Positions 36,087-45,057 of a DNA stretch of 64,000 bases are shown one piece after another. How positions within the stretch are numbered: position 1 is the first letter of the stretch; the number at the start of each line of letters is the position of its first letter. This stretch comes from Mycolicibacterium poriferae (GTDB lineage Bacteria > Actinomycetota > Actinomycetes > Mycobacteriales > Mycobacteriaceae), in NCBI RefSeq assembly GCF_010728325.1, contig NZ_AP022570.1, positions 5,518,001 to 5,582,000 on the forward strand, given 5' to 3'. The position numbers and the translations under genes were made by a program. Below the pieces are notes generated by a model. The model made no database searches, was not told where the DNA came from, and saw only the letters and a list, made by a program, of their open reading frames with translations.

Positions 36087-37640
36087 ATGTCCGCTCCCCC
36101 TGCCGCGGTCTTCGACCGCCTACGCAAGCTCGTCGCGATCGACGACCCCGGTGCCCGCGAGACGAAGACGGTCACCGAGGTGTTCACCGGCAACGACCTG
36201 ACCACCATCCCGGTCGGCACCGCCGACGATGTCGTCGCCGCCTTCCAGCGGGCGCGGGCCGCACAGGTGAGGTGGGCCGAACGCCCGGTGAAGGAACGTT
36301 GCGTGATCATCGACCGGTTCCGCGAGCTCGTCGCCGATCGCCGCGACCACCTGATGGACATCGCCCAGGCCGAGACCGGCAAGGCCCGGTCCGCCGCCCA
36401 GGAGGATGTCCTCGACATGATCGCCAACGCGCGCTACTACACGAAGGAAGCCGCGGACCTGCTGGCCCCGAAGCGGGTGCAGGCCCTGCTGCCCGGCATC
36501 GTAAAGACGGTGGTGAACCACCACCCGAAGGGTGTCATCGGCGTCATCGCGCCGTGGAACTACCCGATGGCGCTGTCCATCTCCGACGCTATCCCGGCGC
36601 TGCTCGCTGGAAACGCCGTCGTGGTCAAGCCGGACAGCCTCACGCCGTTCTGCACACTGGCCAACGCCGAGTTGCTGTACGACGCCGGATTGCCGCCGGA
36701 GTTGTTCGCCGTCGTGCCCGGCCCCGGCTCGGTGGTGGGCTCGGCGATCGTCGACAACTGCGACTACCTGATGTTCACCGGATCCAGTGCCACCGGCGCG
36801 ACACTGGCCGAGCAGTGCGGGCGTCGCCTGATCGGATTCTCGGCCGAACTGGGCGGCAAGAACCCGATGATCGTGACCAAGGACGCCGACCTGCCCCGAG
36901 CGGCGAAGGCGGCTCTGCGAGCCTGCTTTTCCAACGCAGGCCAGTTGTGCATCGCCATCGAACGCATCTATGTCGAACGGGAGGTGGCCGAGCAGTTCAC
37001 CGCCGCATTCACCGCACACATTCGCGGGATGACGCTGTCGACCGCCTACGACTTCTCCGCCGACATGGGCAGCCTGATCTCCGAGGACCAGATGAAAACC
37101 GTCGTCGGGCATGTCGAGGACGCGAAAGCCAAAGGCGCGAAGGTGATTGCAGGAGGCCACAAGCGGCCCGACATCGGCCCGACCTTCTTCGAACCGACAG
37201 TGCTGACCGACGTCACCGATGAGATGGACTGTGCACGCAACGAGACGTTCGGCCCGGTGGTGTCGATCTATCCGGTGGACAGCGTGGAGGAAGCCATCGA
37301 GAAGGCGAACGACAGCGAATACGGGCTCAATGCCAGTGTGTGGGCGGGCAGCAAGGCCCAAGGCGAGGCGATCGCCGCGCGGTTGCGCACAGGCACCGTC
37401 AACGTCGACGAGGGTTACGCTCTGGCGTTCGGCAGCACGGCGGCCCCGATGGGCGGCATGAAGTCCTCCGGCGTCGGCCGCCGGCACGGCCCCGAGGGCA
37501 TCCTGAAATACCTGGAATCACAGACCGTCGCCACCGCTCGGGTGATCAATCTCGACCCGCCGCTCGGCGTTCCGAAAGCGTTGTGGCAGAAGGCGTTGAT
37601 CCCGATGGTGCAGGCCGTGCAGAAGCTCCCGGGGCGCTAA
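36087..37640 (+). CDS. gabD2: Aldehyde dehydrogenase, GabD2-like (succinate-semialdehyde dehydrogenase)
   Basis: 517 residues. Start ATG 36087 is chosen from family length; the upstream open frame lies over ilvX promoter sequence. ALDH motifs: GVIAPWNYPMALS (cofactor segment near 152), ELGGKNPMI with the general base Glu near 257, and SNAGQLCIAIERIY with the catalytic Cys near 291. The sequence closely follows what I remember of M. tuberculosis GabD2 (Rv1731), which oxidises succinate semialdehyde. In M. tuberculosis that gene is elsewhere, so its position here is unusual. The 3' end overlaps the convergent NMO-like gene by 4 bases. Confidence 0.85.
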   Translation: MSAPPAAVFDRLRKLVAIDDPGARETKTVTEVFTGNDLTTIPVGTADDVVAAFQRARAAQVRWAERPVKERCVIIDRFRELVADRRDHLMDIAQAETGKARSAAQEDVLDMIANARYYTKEAADLLAPKRVQALLPGIVKTVVNHHPKGVIGVIAPWNYPMALSISDAIPALLAGNAVVVKPDSLTPFCTLANAELLYDAGLPPELFAVVPGPGSVVGSAIVDNCDYLMFTGSSATGATLAEQCGRRLIGFSAELGGKNPMIVTKDADLPRAAKAALRACFSNAGQLCIAIERIYVEREVAEQFTAAFTAHIRGMTLSTAYDFSADMGSLISEDQMKTVVGHVEDAKAKGAKVIAGGHKRPDIGPTFFEPTVLTDVTDEMDCARNETFGPVVSIYPVDSVEEAIEKANDSEYGLNASVWAGSKAQGEAIAARLRTGTVNVDEGYALAFGSTAAPMGGMKSSGVGRRHGPEGILKYLESQTVATARVINLDPPLGVPKALWQKALIPMVQAVQKLPGR

Positions 37641-38764
37641 CCCTCGCGGATCGTGTCCAGCCGTTTCGTGGCTTCCTCGAAACCGGCGACCAGTTCGGCG
37701 ATGATGTCGGCGACGGGCCGGATCTCGTTCATCCTGCCGACGATCTGACCGACCGGCATCGCCACGGCAGTGGGATCCGCCGACTCGCTCATCCGCTGAT
37801 GCGCCTCGCTGACCAGGATGTTCTGCAGGGGCATCGGCAGCGGCTCGGGAGCGTCGGGCGCATCCCAGGCGTCGGTCCACCGGCTCTTGAGCAGCCGGGC
37901 CGGCTTGCCGGTGTAGATACGGCGTCGCACGGTGTCGGCGGAGCTGGCACGCAGCATGGCCTCCTGGATCACCGAACGACCCGAGTCCAGCCGCTCCCCG
38001 AGGTCGTACTCGGCCGACGTCAGGAACGCCGAGCCCATCCACACCCCCTGCGCGCCCAGCGCGAGTGCGGCCGCGACCTGCCGGCCGGTGCCGATCCCGC
38101 CGGCGGCGAGCACTGGGGCCTTGCCGTCGAGCGCGTCGACGATCTCCGGCCACAACACCATCGAGCCGATCTCGCCGGTGTGGCCACCGGCCTCGTGGCC
38201 CTGGGCGACGACGATGTCCACACCGTTCTCGGCATGGCGCAGCGCGTGTTTCGGCGAACCGGCGAGCGCGGCCACCGGCACCCCGGCCTCGTGCACCTGA
38301 TCGATGACGTCCTTGGGCGGTGAGCCCAACGCATTGGCGATCAGCTTGATCGGATGCTTGAGGGCGACCTCGACATGGCTGCGGGCCACCGAATGCAGCC
38401 AGCCCAGCACGCCTTCCGAGCGTGCCTCGTCCTCCGGCAGCGGAGGCACACCGAGGTCAGCCAGCGTCTTGTCGACGAACTGGCGGTGCTCAGCCGGGAT
38501 CAGCTTGTTGATGTCCACCGAGGTGCCCTCGGTGGGGATCTTGGCGGGCATGACGATGTCGACGCCGTAGGGCTTGCCGTCGGTGTTCTCGTCCATCCAG
38601 CACAGCACGTTCTCGAGGTCGTCGGCGTCGTTGAACCGCACACAGCCCAACACCCCGAGGCCACCGGCCCGTGTCACCGCGGCCGCCACCTTCTCCGAGG
38701 GGGTGAAGACGAAGATCGGATAGTCGATGCCGAAGCGATCGCAGAGTTCGGTTCTCATGTTCAT
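37637..38764 (-). CDS. Nitronate monooxygenase-like flavoprotein
   Basis: 375 residues. TIM-barrel FMN oxidoreductase: the N-terminus MNMRTELCDRFGIDYPIFVF, the glycine-rich segment ARAGGLGVLG, the catalytic/FMN segment AQGHEAGGHTGEIGSM (about residues 187-202) and LAAGGIGTGRQVAAALALGA (about 220-239) are all typical of the NMO/2-nitropropane dioxygenase family. The natural substrate cannot be assigned. It is six bases downstream of fadD19 on the same strand, so it is probably co-transcribed under the KstR box and may act on a steroid intermediate or an enoyl compound. Confidence 0.87.
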   Translation of the reverse strand: MNMRTELCDRFGIDYPIFVFTPSEKVAAAVTRAGGLGVLGCVRFNDADDLENVLCWMDENTDGKPYGVDIVMPAKIPTEGTSVDINKLIPAEHRQFVDKTLADLGVPPLPEDEARSEGVLGWLHSVARSHVEVALKHPIKLIANALGSPPKDVIDQVHEAGVPVAALAGSPKHALRHAENGVDIVVAQGHEAGGHTGEIGSMVLWPEIVDALDGKAPVLAAGGIGTGRQVAAALALGAQGVWMGSAFLTSAEYDLGERLDSGRSVIQEAMLRASSADTVRRRIYTGKPARLLKSRWTDAWDAPDAPEPLPMPLQNILVSEAHQRMSESADPTAVAMPVGQIVGRMNEIRPVADIIAELVAGFEEATKRLDTIREG

Positions 38765-38770
38765 TCCTGC

Positions 38771-40423
38771 CTACGAGCTCGTTGCGGCGTGCTTCTCGTG
38801 CACTTCGTCAGCGGGCCGCTGCTCGGTGACGTCCTTGGCCCAGCGATAGTCGGGCTTTCCCGCGGGCGAGCGTTTGACCTCGTCCACCAGCCACAGGCTG
38901 CGCGGCACCTTGTAGCCCGCGATCTCCTTGCGCACGAACGCATCCAGATCTCCCAGGCGCGGCTTGGCGCCCTCGCGAGGATGCACCACGGCCGCGACGT
39001 GCTGGCCGAAGCGCGGATCGGGCACGCCGACCACCAGCGCGTCGAAGACATCGGGGTGGCCCTTGAGGGCGGCCTCGACCTCCTCGGGATAGATCTTCTC
39101 GCCGCCGGAGTTGATCGACACCGAACCGCGGCCCAGCATCGTCACCGTCCCGTCGGCCTCCACCTCAGCGAAGTCGCCCGGGATTGCGTAACGCACACCG
39201 TTGAACGTCTTGAACGTCTCGGCGGTCTTCTTCTCGTCCTTGAAGTAGCCCACCGGAATGTGGCCGCACTTGGCGATGACGCCACGCTTGCCCGACCCCG
39301 GCTGGACCTCGTTGCCGTCCTCGTCGAGCACCTTGGTGTTCTTGTCGATGGTGACTCGGGGCCCGCCGGTGTGCGACTGGCCTTTGGCCACCACGCTCGA
39401 ACCGCCGAAGCCGGTCTCCGACGATCCGATCGAGTCGGTGATGATCCGGTCGGGCAGCAGCTCGAGGAACTTCTCCTTGAGGCTGGTCGAGAACAGCGCC
39501 GCGGTGCTGGCCAGCAGGAACAGCGAGCTCAGGTCGTAGGTGTTGCCTTCGTCCTGGTGCGCCAGCAGCGCATCCAGCAGCGGGCGCGCCATCGCGTCGC
39601 CGGTGAAGAACAGCAGGTTGACCTTGTGCTCGTGGATGGTGCGCCACACCTTGTCGGCGTCGAACTCCGGTTCCAGCACGGTGGTCTGCCCCGAGAACAG
39701 CGCCATCCAGGTGGCCGACTGGGTCGCCCCGTGGATCATCGGCGGGATCGGGTAGCGGACCATCGGACCGCTCTCCTTGGCCTGGTTGGCCAGCCCGTGC
39801 TCGTCGGCGATCGGCTCGCCCGTGGCGAAGTCGGTGCCGCCGAACAAGACTCGGTAGATGTCCTCGTGGCGCCACATCACGCCCTTGGGGAACCCGGTGG
39901 TGCCGCCGGTGTAGAGCAGATAGATGTCGTCCTCGCTGCGCGGGCCGAAGTCGCGCTCCGGCGAGCCCTGCTCGAGCGCGGAGTAGAACTCGACACCGCC
40001 GTAGCGCTGGAAATCTTCCTCAGTACCGTCCTCGACCACGAGGATGGTCTTGACGTTCGGCGTCTCGGGCAGCACGTTGGCCACCCGGTCGGAGTAGCGA
40101 CGCTCGTGCACGAGCGCCACCATGTCCGAGTTGTCGAACAGGTACTTCAACTCGCCTTCGACATAGCGGAAGTTGACGTTGACCAGGATCGCGCCGGCCT
40201 TGACGATGCCCAGCATCGCGATGACGATCTCGATGCGGTTCCGGCAATAGAGCCCGACCTTGTCGTCCTTCTTGACGCCCTGGTCGATGAGATAGTGAGC
40301 CAGGCGATTGGCCCTCTCCTCCAACTCGGCGTACGTCAGCGTCTCGTCACCCGAAATGAGGGCGACGCGGTCAGGCACGGCGTCGATGGCGTGCTCGGCG
40401 AGATCGGCGATATTCAGAGCCAC
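38771..40423 (-). CDS. fadD19: Steroid-CoA ligase FadD19
   Basis: 550 residues, GTG start. AMP-forming ligase: P-loop LLYTGGTTGFPKGVMWRHED (about residues 170-189), SIGSSETGFGG near 330 and the adenylation loop GRGSVSINSGGEKIYPEEVE near 455. FadD19 activates the C8 (C26) side-chain acid of cholesterol to its CoA ester, the entry to side-chain beta-oxidation. A KstR box lies 11 bases from the start, so repression would block transcription directly. It is divergent from echA19. Confidence 0.95.
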   Translation of the reverse strand: MALNIADLAEHAIDAVPDRVALISGDETLTYAELEERANRLAHYLIDQGVKKDDKVGLYCRNRIEIVIAMLGIVKAGAILVNVNFRYVEGELKYLFDNSDMVALVHERRYSDRVANVLPETPNVKTILVVEDGTEEDFQRYGGVEFYSALEQGSPERDFGPRSEDDIYLLYTGGTTGFPKGVMWRHEDIYRVLFGGTDFATGEPIADEHGLANQAKESGPMVRYPIPPMIHGATQSATWMALFSGQTTVLEPEFDADKVWRTIHEHKVNLLFFTGDAMARPLLDALLAHQDEGNTYDLSSLFLLASTAALFSTSLKEKFLELLPDRIITDSIGSSETGFGGSSVVAKGQSHTGGPRVTIDKNTKVLDEDGNEVQPGSGKRGVIAKCGHIPVGYFKDEKKTAETFKTFNGVRYAIPGDFAEVEADGTVTMLGRGSVSINSGGEKIYPEEVEAALKGHPDVFDALVVGVPDPRFGQHVAAVVHPREGAKPRLGDLDAFVRKEIAGYKVPRSLWLVDEVKRSPAGKPDYRWAKDVTEQRPADEVHEKHAATSS

Positions 40424-40433
40424 GGCTCTAAAC

Positions 40434-40447
40434 TAGAACGTGTTACA
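40434..40447. promoter_or_regulatory. KstR box, fadD19 / echA19 divergent promoter
   Basis: TAGAACGTGTTACA between the fadD19 start (40423) and the echA19 start (40492). It overlaps the likely -10 region of at least one promoter, so both genes should be KstR-controlled. Confidence 0.85.
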
Positions 40448-40491
40448 TTTCGAGACAAGTCTGTGGCAACGACGCTGGAAGGCGGACATCT

Positions 40492-41292
40492 GTGAGCGAC
40501 CCCGACAAGCAGGCCGACTGCCTCGTTGAGCAGCGCGGACACACCCTGATCGTCACCATGAACCGGCCCGAGGCGCGCAACGCGCTTTCTGGCGAGATGC
40601 TCTCGATCATGGTCGACTCCTGGGACCGCGTCGACGAAGATCCGGAGATCCGCAGCTGCATCCTCACCGGAGCCGGCGGCTACTTCTGCGCGGGCATGGA
40701 CCTCAAGGCGGCCTCGGCCAAGCCGCCGGGTGACTCGTTCAAGGACGGCAGCTATGACCCGTCGCGCATCGACGGCCTACTCAAGGGTCGCCGGCTGAAG
40801 AAGCCGCTGATCGCCGCCGTCGAGGGCCCGGCCATCGCCGGCGGGACCGAGATCCTGCAGGGCACCGACATCCGCATCGCCGGCGAGAGCGCGAAGTTCG
40901 GTATCTCCGAAGCGAAGTGGAGCCTGTACCCGATGGGCGGATCCGCGGTGCGACTGGTCCGCCAGATCCCCTACACGATCGCCTGCGACCTGCTGCTGAC
41001 CGGACGGCACATCACCGCCGCCGAAGCGCTGTCCTATGGGTTGATCGGTTACGTGGTGCCAGACGGCTCTGCCCTGGACAAGGCCATCGAGATCGCCGAG
41101 GTGATCAACAACAACGGTCCGTTGGCCGTGCAGGCGATCCTCAAGACCATCCGCGAGACCGAGGGCATGCACGAGAACGAGGCCTTCAAGCCCGACACCG
41201 CCAACGGCATCCCGGTGTTCCTGTCCGAGGACGCCAAGGAGGGCCCGCGGGCGTTCAAGGAGAAGCGGGCACCGAACTTCCAGATGAAGTAG
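40492..41292 (+). CDS. echA19: Steroid enoyl-CoA hydratase EchA19
   Basis: 266 residues, GTG start. Crotonase fold: [13 protein letters not shown] (about residues 21-33), the oxyanion-hole segment [12 protein letters not shown] (about 62-73) and [20 protein letters not shown] (about 107-126). The catalytic Glu residues lie around 117 and 137. EchA19 hydrates the unsaturated side-chain CoA ester in cholesterol degradation. It is divergent from fadD19 and followed by a 623-bp repeat region that separates it from the convergent cyp142. Confidence 0.93.
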   Translation: MSDPDKQADCLVEQRGHTLIVTMNRPEARNALSGEMLSIMVDSWDRVDEDPEIRSCILTGAGGYFCAGMDLKAASAKPPGDSFKDGSYDPSRIDGLLKGRRLKKPLIAAVEGPAIAGGTEILQGTDIRIAGESAKFGISEAKWSLYPMGGSAVRLVRQIPYTIACDLLLTGRHITAAEALSYGLIGYVVPDGSALDKAIEIAEVINNNGPLAVQAILKTIRETEGMHENEAFKPDTANGIPVFLSEDAKEGPRAFKEKRAPNFQMK

Positions 41293-41469
41293 CCCGGGCC
41301 GTCTCGGCGGTCTTGGTTCGGTCGCGCTGGCTTCGACGGTCTGCTGCCCCGCCCGGCTGGTTCGGTCCGGGGAGGTCCGGTCGGCTGGTTCCGGCCCACG
41401 GCAGGTCCCGCCGGCTGGTTGCGGCCCACCCCGCTCGCCCAGCCCGCTCGCCCAGCCCGCTCGCCCACT

Positions 41470-41515
41470 GTGAATCCTCTGCGAAAATCCGCGCGATTAT
41501 TCGCACTCACTTCAC
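41470..41515. repeat. 46-bp palindromic element, copy 2
   Basis: Starts GTGAATCCTCTGCGAAAATC and ends TCACTTCAC. Inverted ends GTGAA/TTCAC and inner TGCGAA/TTCGCA surround a CG-rich core. Ten bases after the 46-bp unit the sequence reads GCTCGACGCG. Confidence 0.85.
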
Positions 41516-41626
41516 GCTCGACGCGCAGCGCTCGACGGACGGGGACAGGTCCGGTCGGCTGGTTCCGGCCCGGGGCAGGTTCGGTCGGCTGGTTCCGGCC
41601 CACGCCAACCAGCCCGCTCGCCCACC

Positions 41627-41672
41627 GTGAATCCTCTGCGAAAATCCGCGCGACATTTCGCACTCACTTCAC
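41627..41672. repeat. 46-bp palindromic element, copy 3
   Basis: Same ends and length as the copy at 41470, 157 bases further on, with core GCGCGACATT in place of GCGCGATTAT. Confidence 0.85.
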
Positions 41673-41782
41673 GCTCGACGCGCGGCGCTCGACGGACGGG
41701 GGCAGGTCCGGTCGGCTGGTTCCGGCCCGCGGCAGGTCCCGTCGGCTGGTTCCGGCCCACGCAACCAGCCCGCTCGCCCACT

Positions 41783-41828
41783 GTGAATCCTCTGCGAAAA
41801 TCAGCGCTACTTTTCGCACTCACTTCAC
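41783..41828. repeat. 46-bp palindromic element, copy 4
   Basis: Same ends and length, 156 bases after the previous copy, with core CAGCGCTACT. The loop changes while both stem pairs are kept, which suggests selection on the fold or on a bound protein. Confidence 0.85.
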
Positions 41829-41915
41829 GCTCGACGAACGGCGCTCGACGCAGAGACGCGAGGGCATGGACGCAGGGCATCAGCGCGGACGCAAGAGCGC
41901 ACCGCCGCAGGGGCG

Positions 41916-43118
41916 CTACAGCACCCGGGCGGTGGGTGTGAACACGACCGGCATGGACTCCAGCCCGCTGACGAAGTTCGCCGGTCGCAGTGGCAGCGCG
42001 GTGTCGTCGGCCAGCCGCAGATCGGGCAGCCGCGACAGCACCTTGGTCAGCATGATCTTCAACTCGAGACGGGCCAGCTGGTTGCCCAGGCAGAAATGGG
42101 TGCCGAAACCGAAGGCCAGGTGACTGTTCGGGTTGCGATCGATCCGGAAGTTCTCCGGATCGCCGAACACCGACTCGTCGAAGTTCGCCGATTCGAACAT
42201 CAGCATGATCTTCTCGCCGGCTTTCAGCGACGTGCCGTGGAACTCGGTGTCGGCGGTCAGCGTGCGGCACATGTTCTTCACCGGCGACGTCCAGCGGAGC
42301 ATCTCCTCGATCGCCCCGGGCAGCAGATCAGGCTGCGCCACGAGCGCCTCCCATTGATCGCGGTGACGCAGCAGCTGCTCGGTGCCGCCCGACAGCGTGT
42401 GGCGGGTGGTCTCGTCGCCGCCGATCAGGATCAGCAGTGTCTCGAACACGATCTCGTCATCCGACATCCGCTGGCCCTCGACCTCGGCGTTGACCAGAAC
42501 CGAGAACAGGTCGTCGGTCGGGTTGGCGCGACGGTCGGCGATCACCTCCATCGTGAACGCGGTGTAGGCGGCGAACGTGTCCATCAGCTTCTGGATGGTC
42601 AGCTCGTCGACCGTCGAGGACAGTCCGCACACCAGGTCGTCGGACCACTGCAGCAGCTTGTCGCGCTCTTCGGGCAGCACGCCGAGCATGTCACCGATGA
42701 CCGCCATCGGCAGCGGCGCGGCGATGTCGCGGACGAAGTCGCACTCGCCGCGCTCACACACCGCGTCGATCAGCGCGTCACACAGGTTCTCGATGGCCGG
42801 CACCTTGTCCATGACGCGCTTGCGGGTGAACCCGGAGTTGACGAGCTTGCGGCGCAGGATGTGCGCCGGATCGTCCATGTCGATCATGTAGGGCATCCCA
42901 GGCTGGTCCGGCCGGATGCCGCCGGTGGACGAGAACAGCTCCGGGTTGCGCTCGGCGTCGAGCAGCGCCTGATAGGTCGTCGCCGCGGCCAGTCCGTTGC
43001 GGTCGCGGAACACCGGCTGGTTGGCCCGCATCCACTTGTAGGCCTCCCGCGCATTGCGGTCGGCGTAGAAGTTGCCGTCGGCCAGATCGACGTCGAGGCC
43101 GGACAGTGTCGAGGTCAT
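41916..43118 (-). CDS. cyp142: Cytochrome P450 CYP142 (cholesterol C26/27 oxidation)
   Basis: 400 residues, the usual CYP142 size. The heme-Cys loop is FGFGTHFCLGNQLARLE (about residues 337-353, Cys at about 344), the I-helix GGDETTR (about 233-239) and the ExxR pair in EEMLRWTSP (about 273). CYP142 oxidises the terminal methyl of the cholesterol side chain to the acid used by FadD19. The fdxD ferredoxin is a plausible electron donor. It converges with echA19 across the repeat region. Confidence 0.94.
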   Translation of the reverse strand: MTSTLSGLDVDLADGNFYADRNAREAYKWMRANQPVFRDRNGLAAATTYQALLDAERNPELFSSTGGIRPDQPGMPYMIDMDDPAHILRRKLVNSGFTRKRVMDKVPAIENLCDALIDAVCERGECDFVRDIAAPLPMAVIGDMLGVLPEERDKLLQWSDDLVCGLSSTVDELTIQKLMDTFAAYTAFTMEVIADRRANPTDDLFSVLVNAEVEGQRMSDDEIVFETLLILIGGDETTRHTLSGGTEQLLRHRDQWEALVAQPDLLPGAIEEMLRWTSPVKNMCRTLTADTEFHGTSLKAGEKIMLMFESANFDESVFGDPENFRIDRNPNSHLAFGFGTHFCLGNQLARLELKIMLTKVLSRLPDLRLADDTALPLRPANFVSGLESMPVVFTPTARVL

Positions 43119-43153
43119 GACTTTCCTTTTCGTGGCTGCTTCGAGGTGCCGGG

Positions 43154-43912
43154 CTAGAAGACGCGAGAGTCGCCGAACGTCATGTCCACGTTGGCCGCCG
43201 AGCTGGACATCAACGCTCGCTTGGGCAGACCCAGCGACGCGAGTTCGGCGGCATAGGGATGGTCACCCAACCGCACCGTGACCCCGCCGGGCCGGTACCG
43301 CACCCCGGTCATCACCATCTCCCCCGGCGTCTCCCGGGTGACGCCGTCCAGATAGGAATACGTCGAGTGCACCTGCTTGCGTCCGGTCAACGCCGCGGGC
43401 ACCGGCAAGCCGGGGCGGAAGTCCATCCCGACAGCGAACTGCCCGTCGATCGTGACGTCGAAGCCGAACGACCTGCCGTGCCGGACTCCTGCTGGATCAT
43501 CCGCTCCGCGAATGGTGAACTCCGACATGACTTTCGGGTAGCCCCAGATCGTGCGCCCGGCTTCCAGAGTGAAGGACTGGTCCACTGGCAGATGGTGCAC
43601 GAAGGCGCCCGCCGACTGCAGCGCCGAGAACCCGCTCGCACTCGAGCCGGGCGGATTGACCATGACGTTGGTGCCGTACTCGTAGTACGCACCCAGGTCG
43701 GTGTCCTCGTAGCGCATGAGCATCAGCACCACCATCGCCCGGTTACGGGCGAACCGGCACACCTGCAGGCCGCTGTAGTCGATCATGGCCTGCGCGGCGT
43801 CGGCGTCCACCACGAACATCGCGGTGTGCTGATGCGCGGTGCGCACCCGCACCGGCATGGTGAGCACCGTTCCGGCGATCGTGTGTGTGGACGCGTTCGT
43901 GGCTTCGGTCAC
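43154..43912 (-). CDS. Acetoacetate decarboxylase-family protein (Rv3519-like)
   Basis: 252 residues. The ADC-type fold is suggested by RTIWGYPKVMSEFTI (about residues 121-135). In that family a Lys of the GYPK segment forms the Schiff base. The acid-base residues of true decarboxylases cannot be confirmed, so another function is possible. It is upstream of cyp142 on the same strand, and the KstR box at 43923 lies immediately before its start. Position and size match Rv3519. Confidence 0.82.
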   Translation of the reverse strand: MTEATNASTHTIAGTVLTMPVRVRTAHQHTAMFVVDADAAQAMIDYSGLQVCRFARNRAMVVLMLMRYEDTDLGAYYEYGTNVMVNPPGSSASGFSALQSAGAFVHHLPVDQSFTLEAGRTIWGYPKVMSEFTIRGADDPAGVRHGRSFGFDVTIDGQFAVGMDFRPGLPVPAALTGRKQVHSTYSYLDGVTRETPGEMVMTGVRYRPGGVTVRLGDHPYAAELASLGLPKRALMSSSAANVDMTFGDSRVF

Positions 43913-43922
43913 ACCGTCAATC

Positions 43923-43936
43923 TAGAACGTGTTCTA
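43923..43936. promoter_or_regulatory. KstR box upstream of the ADC-like gene and cyp142
   Basis: TAGAACGTGTTCTA, a perfect palindrome ten bases before the start at 43912. The LLM oxidoreductase stop lies only 20 bases further, so the box serves the Rv3519-like gene and cyp142. Confidence 0.85.
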
Positions 43937-43955
43937 GACACACTGCAAGAAGTGT

Positions 43956-44987
43956 CTAGACCAGCGCAGCCAGATCGCGGATCTGTTCGGGCGAGCGTGC
44001 GCCCACCACCATCATGGTGACCCCGGAGGCCTCCCACGCTTTGATCTGCTCCTGCACATACGCCAGGTCGCCCACAATGGCCGAATCGTCGACGAGTTCG
44101 TCGGGGATCACCTTGGCCGCCTCGTCCTTGCGGTCACTCCTGAAGAGTTTGGTGACCTCGTCGACGACCTCGGCATAACCCATGCGCCGGTAGACGTCGG
44201 CGTGGAAGTTGGTGCCCTCGGCGCCCATACCGCCCACGTAGAGCGCCAGATGCGGCTTCATCAGCTCCATGATCGCCGGCCGATCGTCGGTGACGACCAC
44301 CTGCGCGGTCGCACAGATCTCGAACGTCTCGCGGGTGTGCCGCGCACCCGGGCGGGCGAAACCCTCGTCGAGCCACTCGTTGTACATGGTCGCGATGCGC
44401 GGGGAGTAGAAGATCGGCAGCCAGCCGTCGGCGATCTCGGCGGCCAGTGCGACGTTCTTGGGTCCCTCGGCCCCGAGCATGATCGGGATGTCGGGGCGTA
44501 GCGGGTGGGTGATCGGCTTGAGGTTCTTGCCCAGCCCGGTGGTCCCCTCCCCGGTCAGCGGCAACGGATAGTGCGGTCCGTCGCTGTGCACCGGCGCTTC
44601 CCGGGCCCACACCTGCCGGATGATGTCGATGTACTCACGGGTCCGGGCCAGCGGCTTGGGGAACTTCTGGCCGTACCAGCCCTCGACAACCTGCGGCCCG
44701 GACACCCCGAGACCGAGGATGTGGCGGCCGCCGGAGAGGTGGTCGAGGGTCAGCGCCGCCATCGCGCACGCGGTCGGGGTGCGCGCCGACAGCTGGATCA
44801 CCGAGGTGCCCAGCCGCATGCGCGTCGTCTCGCGGCCCCACCACGCCAACGGCGTGTAGGCGTCCGAACCCCAGGCCTCGGCGGTGAACACGGTGTCGAA
44901 GCCGACCTCTTCGGCGGTGGACACCAGTTCGGCATGGTTGGTCGGTGGTTGCGCACCCCAATATCCGAGCTGCAGACCCAGTTTCAT
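43956..44987 (-). CDS. F420-dependent LLM-class oxidoreductase (Rv3520c-like)
   Basis: 343 residues from ATG 44987 (MKLGLQLGYWGAQPP), chosen because the upstream open frame runs through the promoter with the KstR box. Luciferase-like TIM barrel: EEVGFDTVFTAEAWGSDAYT (about residues 23-42) and HILGLGVSGPQVVEGWYG (about 91-108). Such mycobacterial proteins mostly use coenzyme F420. The substrate is unknown, but synteny ties it to steroid catabolism. It is divergent from the DUF35 gene at the box 45035-45048. Confidence 0.9.
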   Translation of the reverse strand: MKLGLQLGYWGAQPPTNHAELVSTAEEVGFDTVFTAEAWGSDAYTPLAWWGRETTRMRLGTSVIQLSARTPTACAMAALTLDHLSGGRHILGLGVSGPQVVEGWYGQKFPKPLARTREYIDIIRQVWAREAPVHSDGPHYPLPLTGEGTTGLGKNLKPITHPLRPDIPIMLGAEGPKNVALAAEIADGWLPIFYSPRIATMYNEWLDEGFARPGARHTRETFEICATAQVVVTDDRPAIMELMKPHLALYVGGMGAEGTNFHADVYRRMGYAEVVDEVTKLFRSDRKDEAAKVIPDELVDDSAIVGDLAYVQEQIKAWEASGVTMMVVGARSPEQIRDLAALV

Positions 44988-45034
44988 CCGATCCGCCTTT
45001 CCGGGAAGCCACAGCCGTCCCTTGAAACCATTCT

Positions 45035-45048
45035 TAGAACCTGTTCTA
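45035..45048. promoter_or_regulatory. KstR box, LLM oxidoreductase / DUF35 divergent promoter
   Basis: TAGAACCTGTTCTA, with CT rather than GT at the centre. It lies between starts at 44987 (minus) and 45058 (plus), ten bases from the latter. Confidence 0.8.
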
Positions 45049-45057
45049 CTCGATGCT

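Larger units (their letters stand above)
41293..41915. repeat. Repeat region with about 156-bp tandem units
   Basis: This intergenic region between two convergent genes contains no plausible gene. It is made of units of about 156-157 bp, each with a GTGAA...TTCAC 46-bp palindrome (41470, 41627, 41783), then GCGCTCGACG motifs, then about 30-bp sub-repeats of the form GGTCCGGTCGGCTGGTTCCG. The first unit upstream (about 41370-41469) has only the sub-repeats. Copies differ by point changes, mainly in the loop of the palindrome. It is not a CRISPR: the spacers are nearly identical to each other. Confidence 0.9.

Noticed and set aside
38354..40495. 713-codon plus-strand frame over fadD19.
   Set aside because: Antisense to a clear CoA ligase and without recognisable domains.
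41049..41663. Minus-strand frames in the repeat array with repeating RNQPTGP motifs.
   Set aside because: They are translations of the tandem repeats, change phase between units and overlap echA19; no start with a ribosome site.
41470..41828. Possible CRISPR array.
   Set aside because: Repeats are 46 bp with about 110 bp of nearly identical intervening sequence, not unique 30-40 bp spacers; no cas genes are near.
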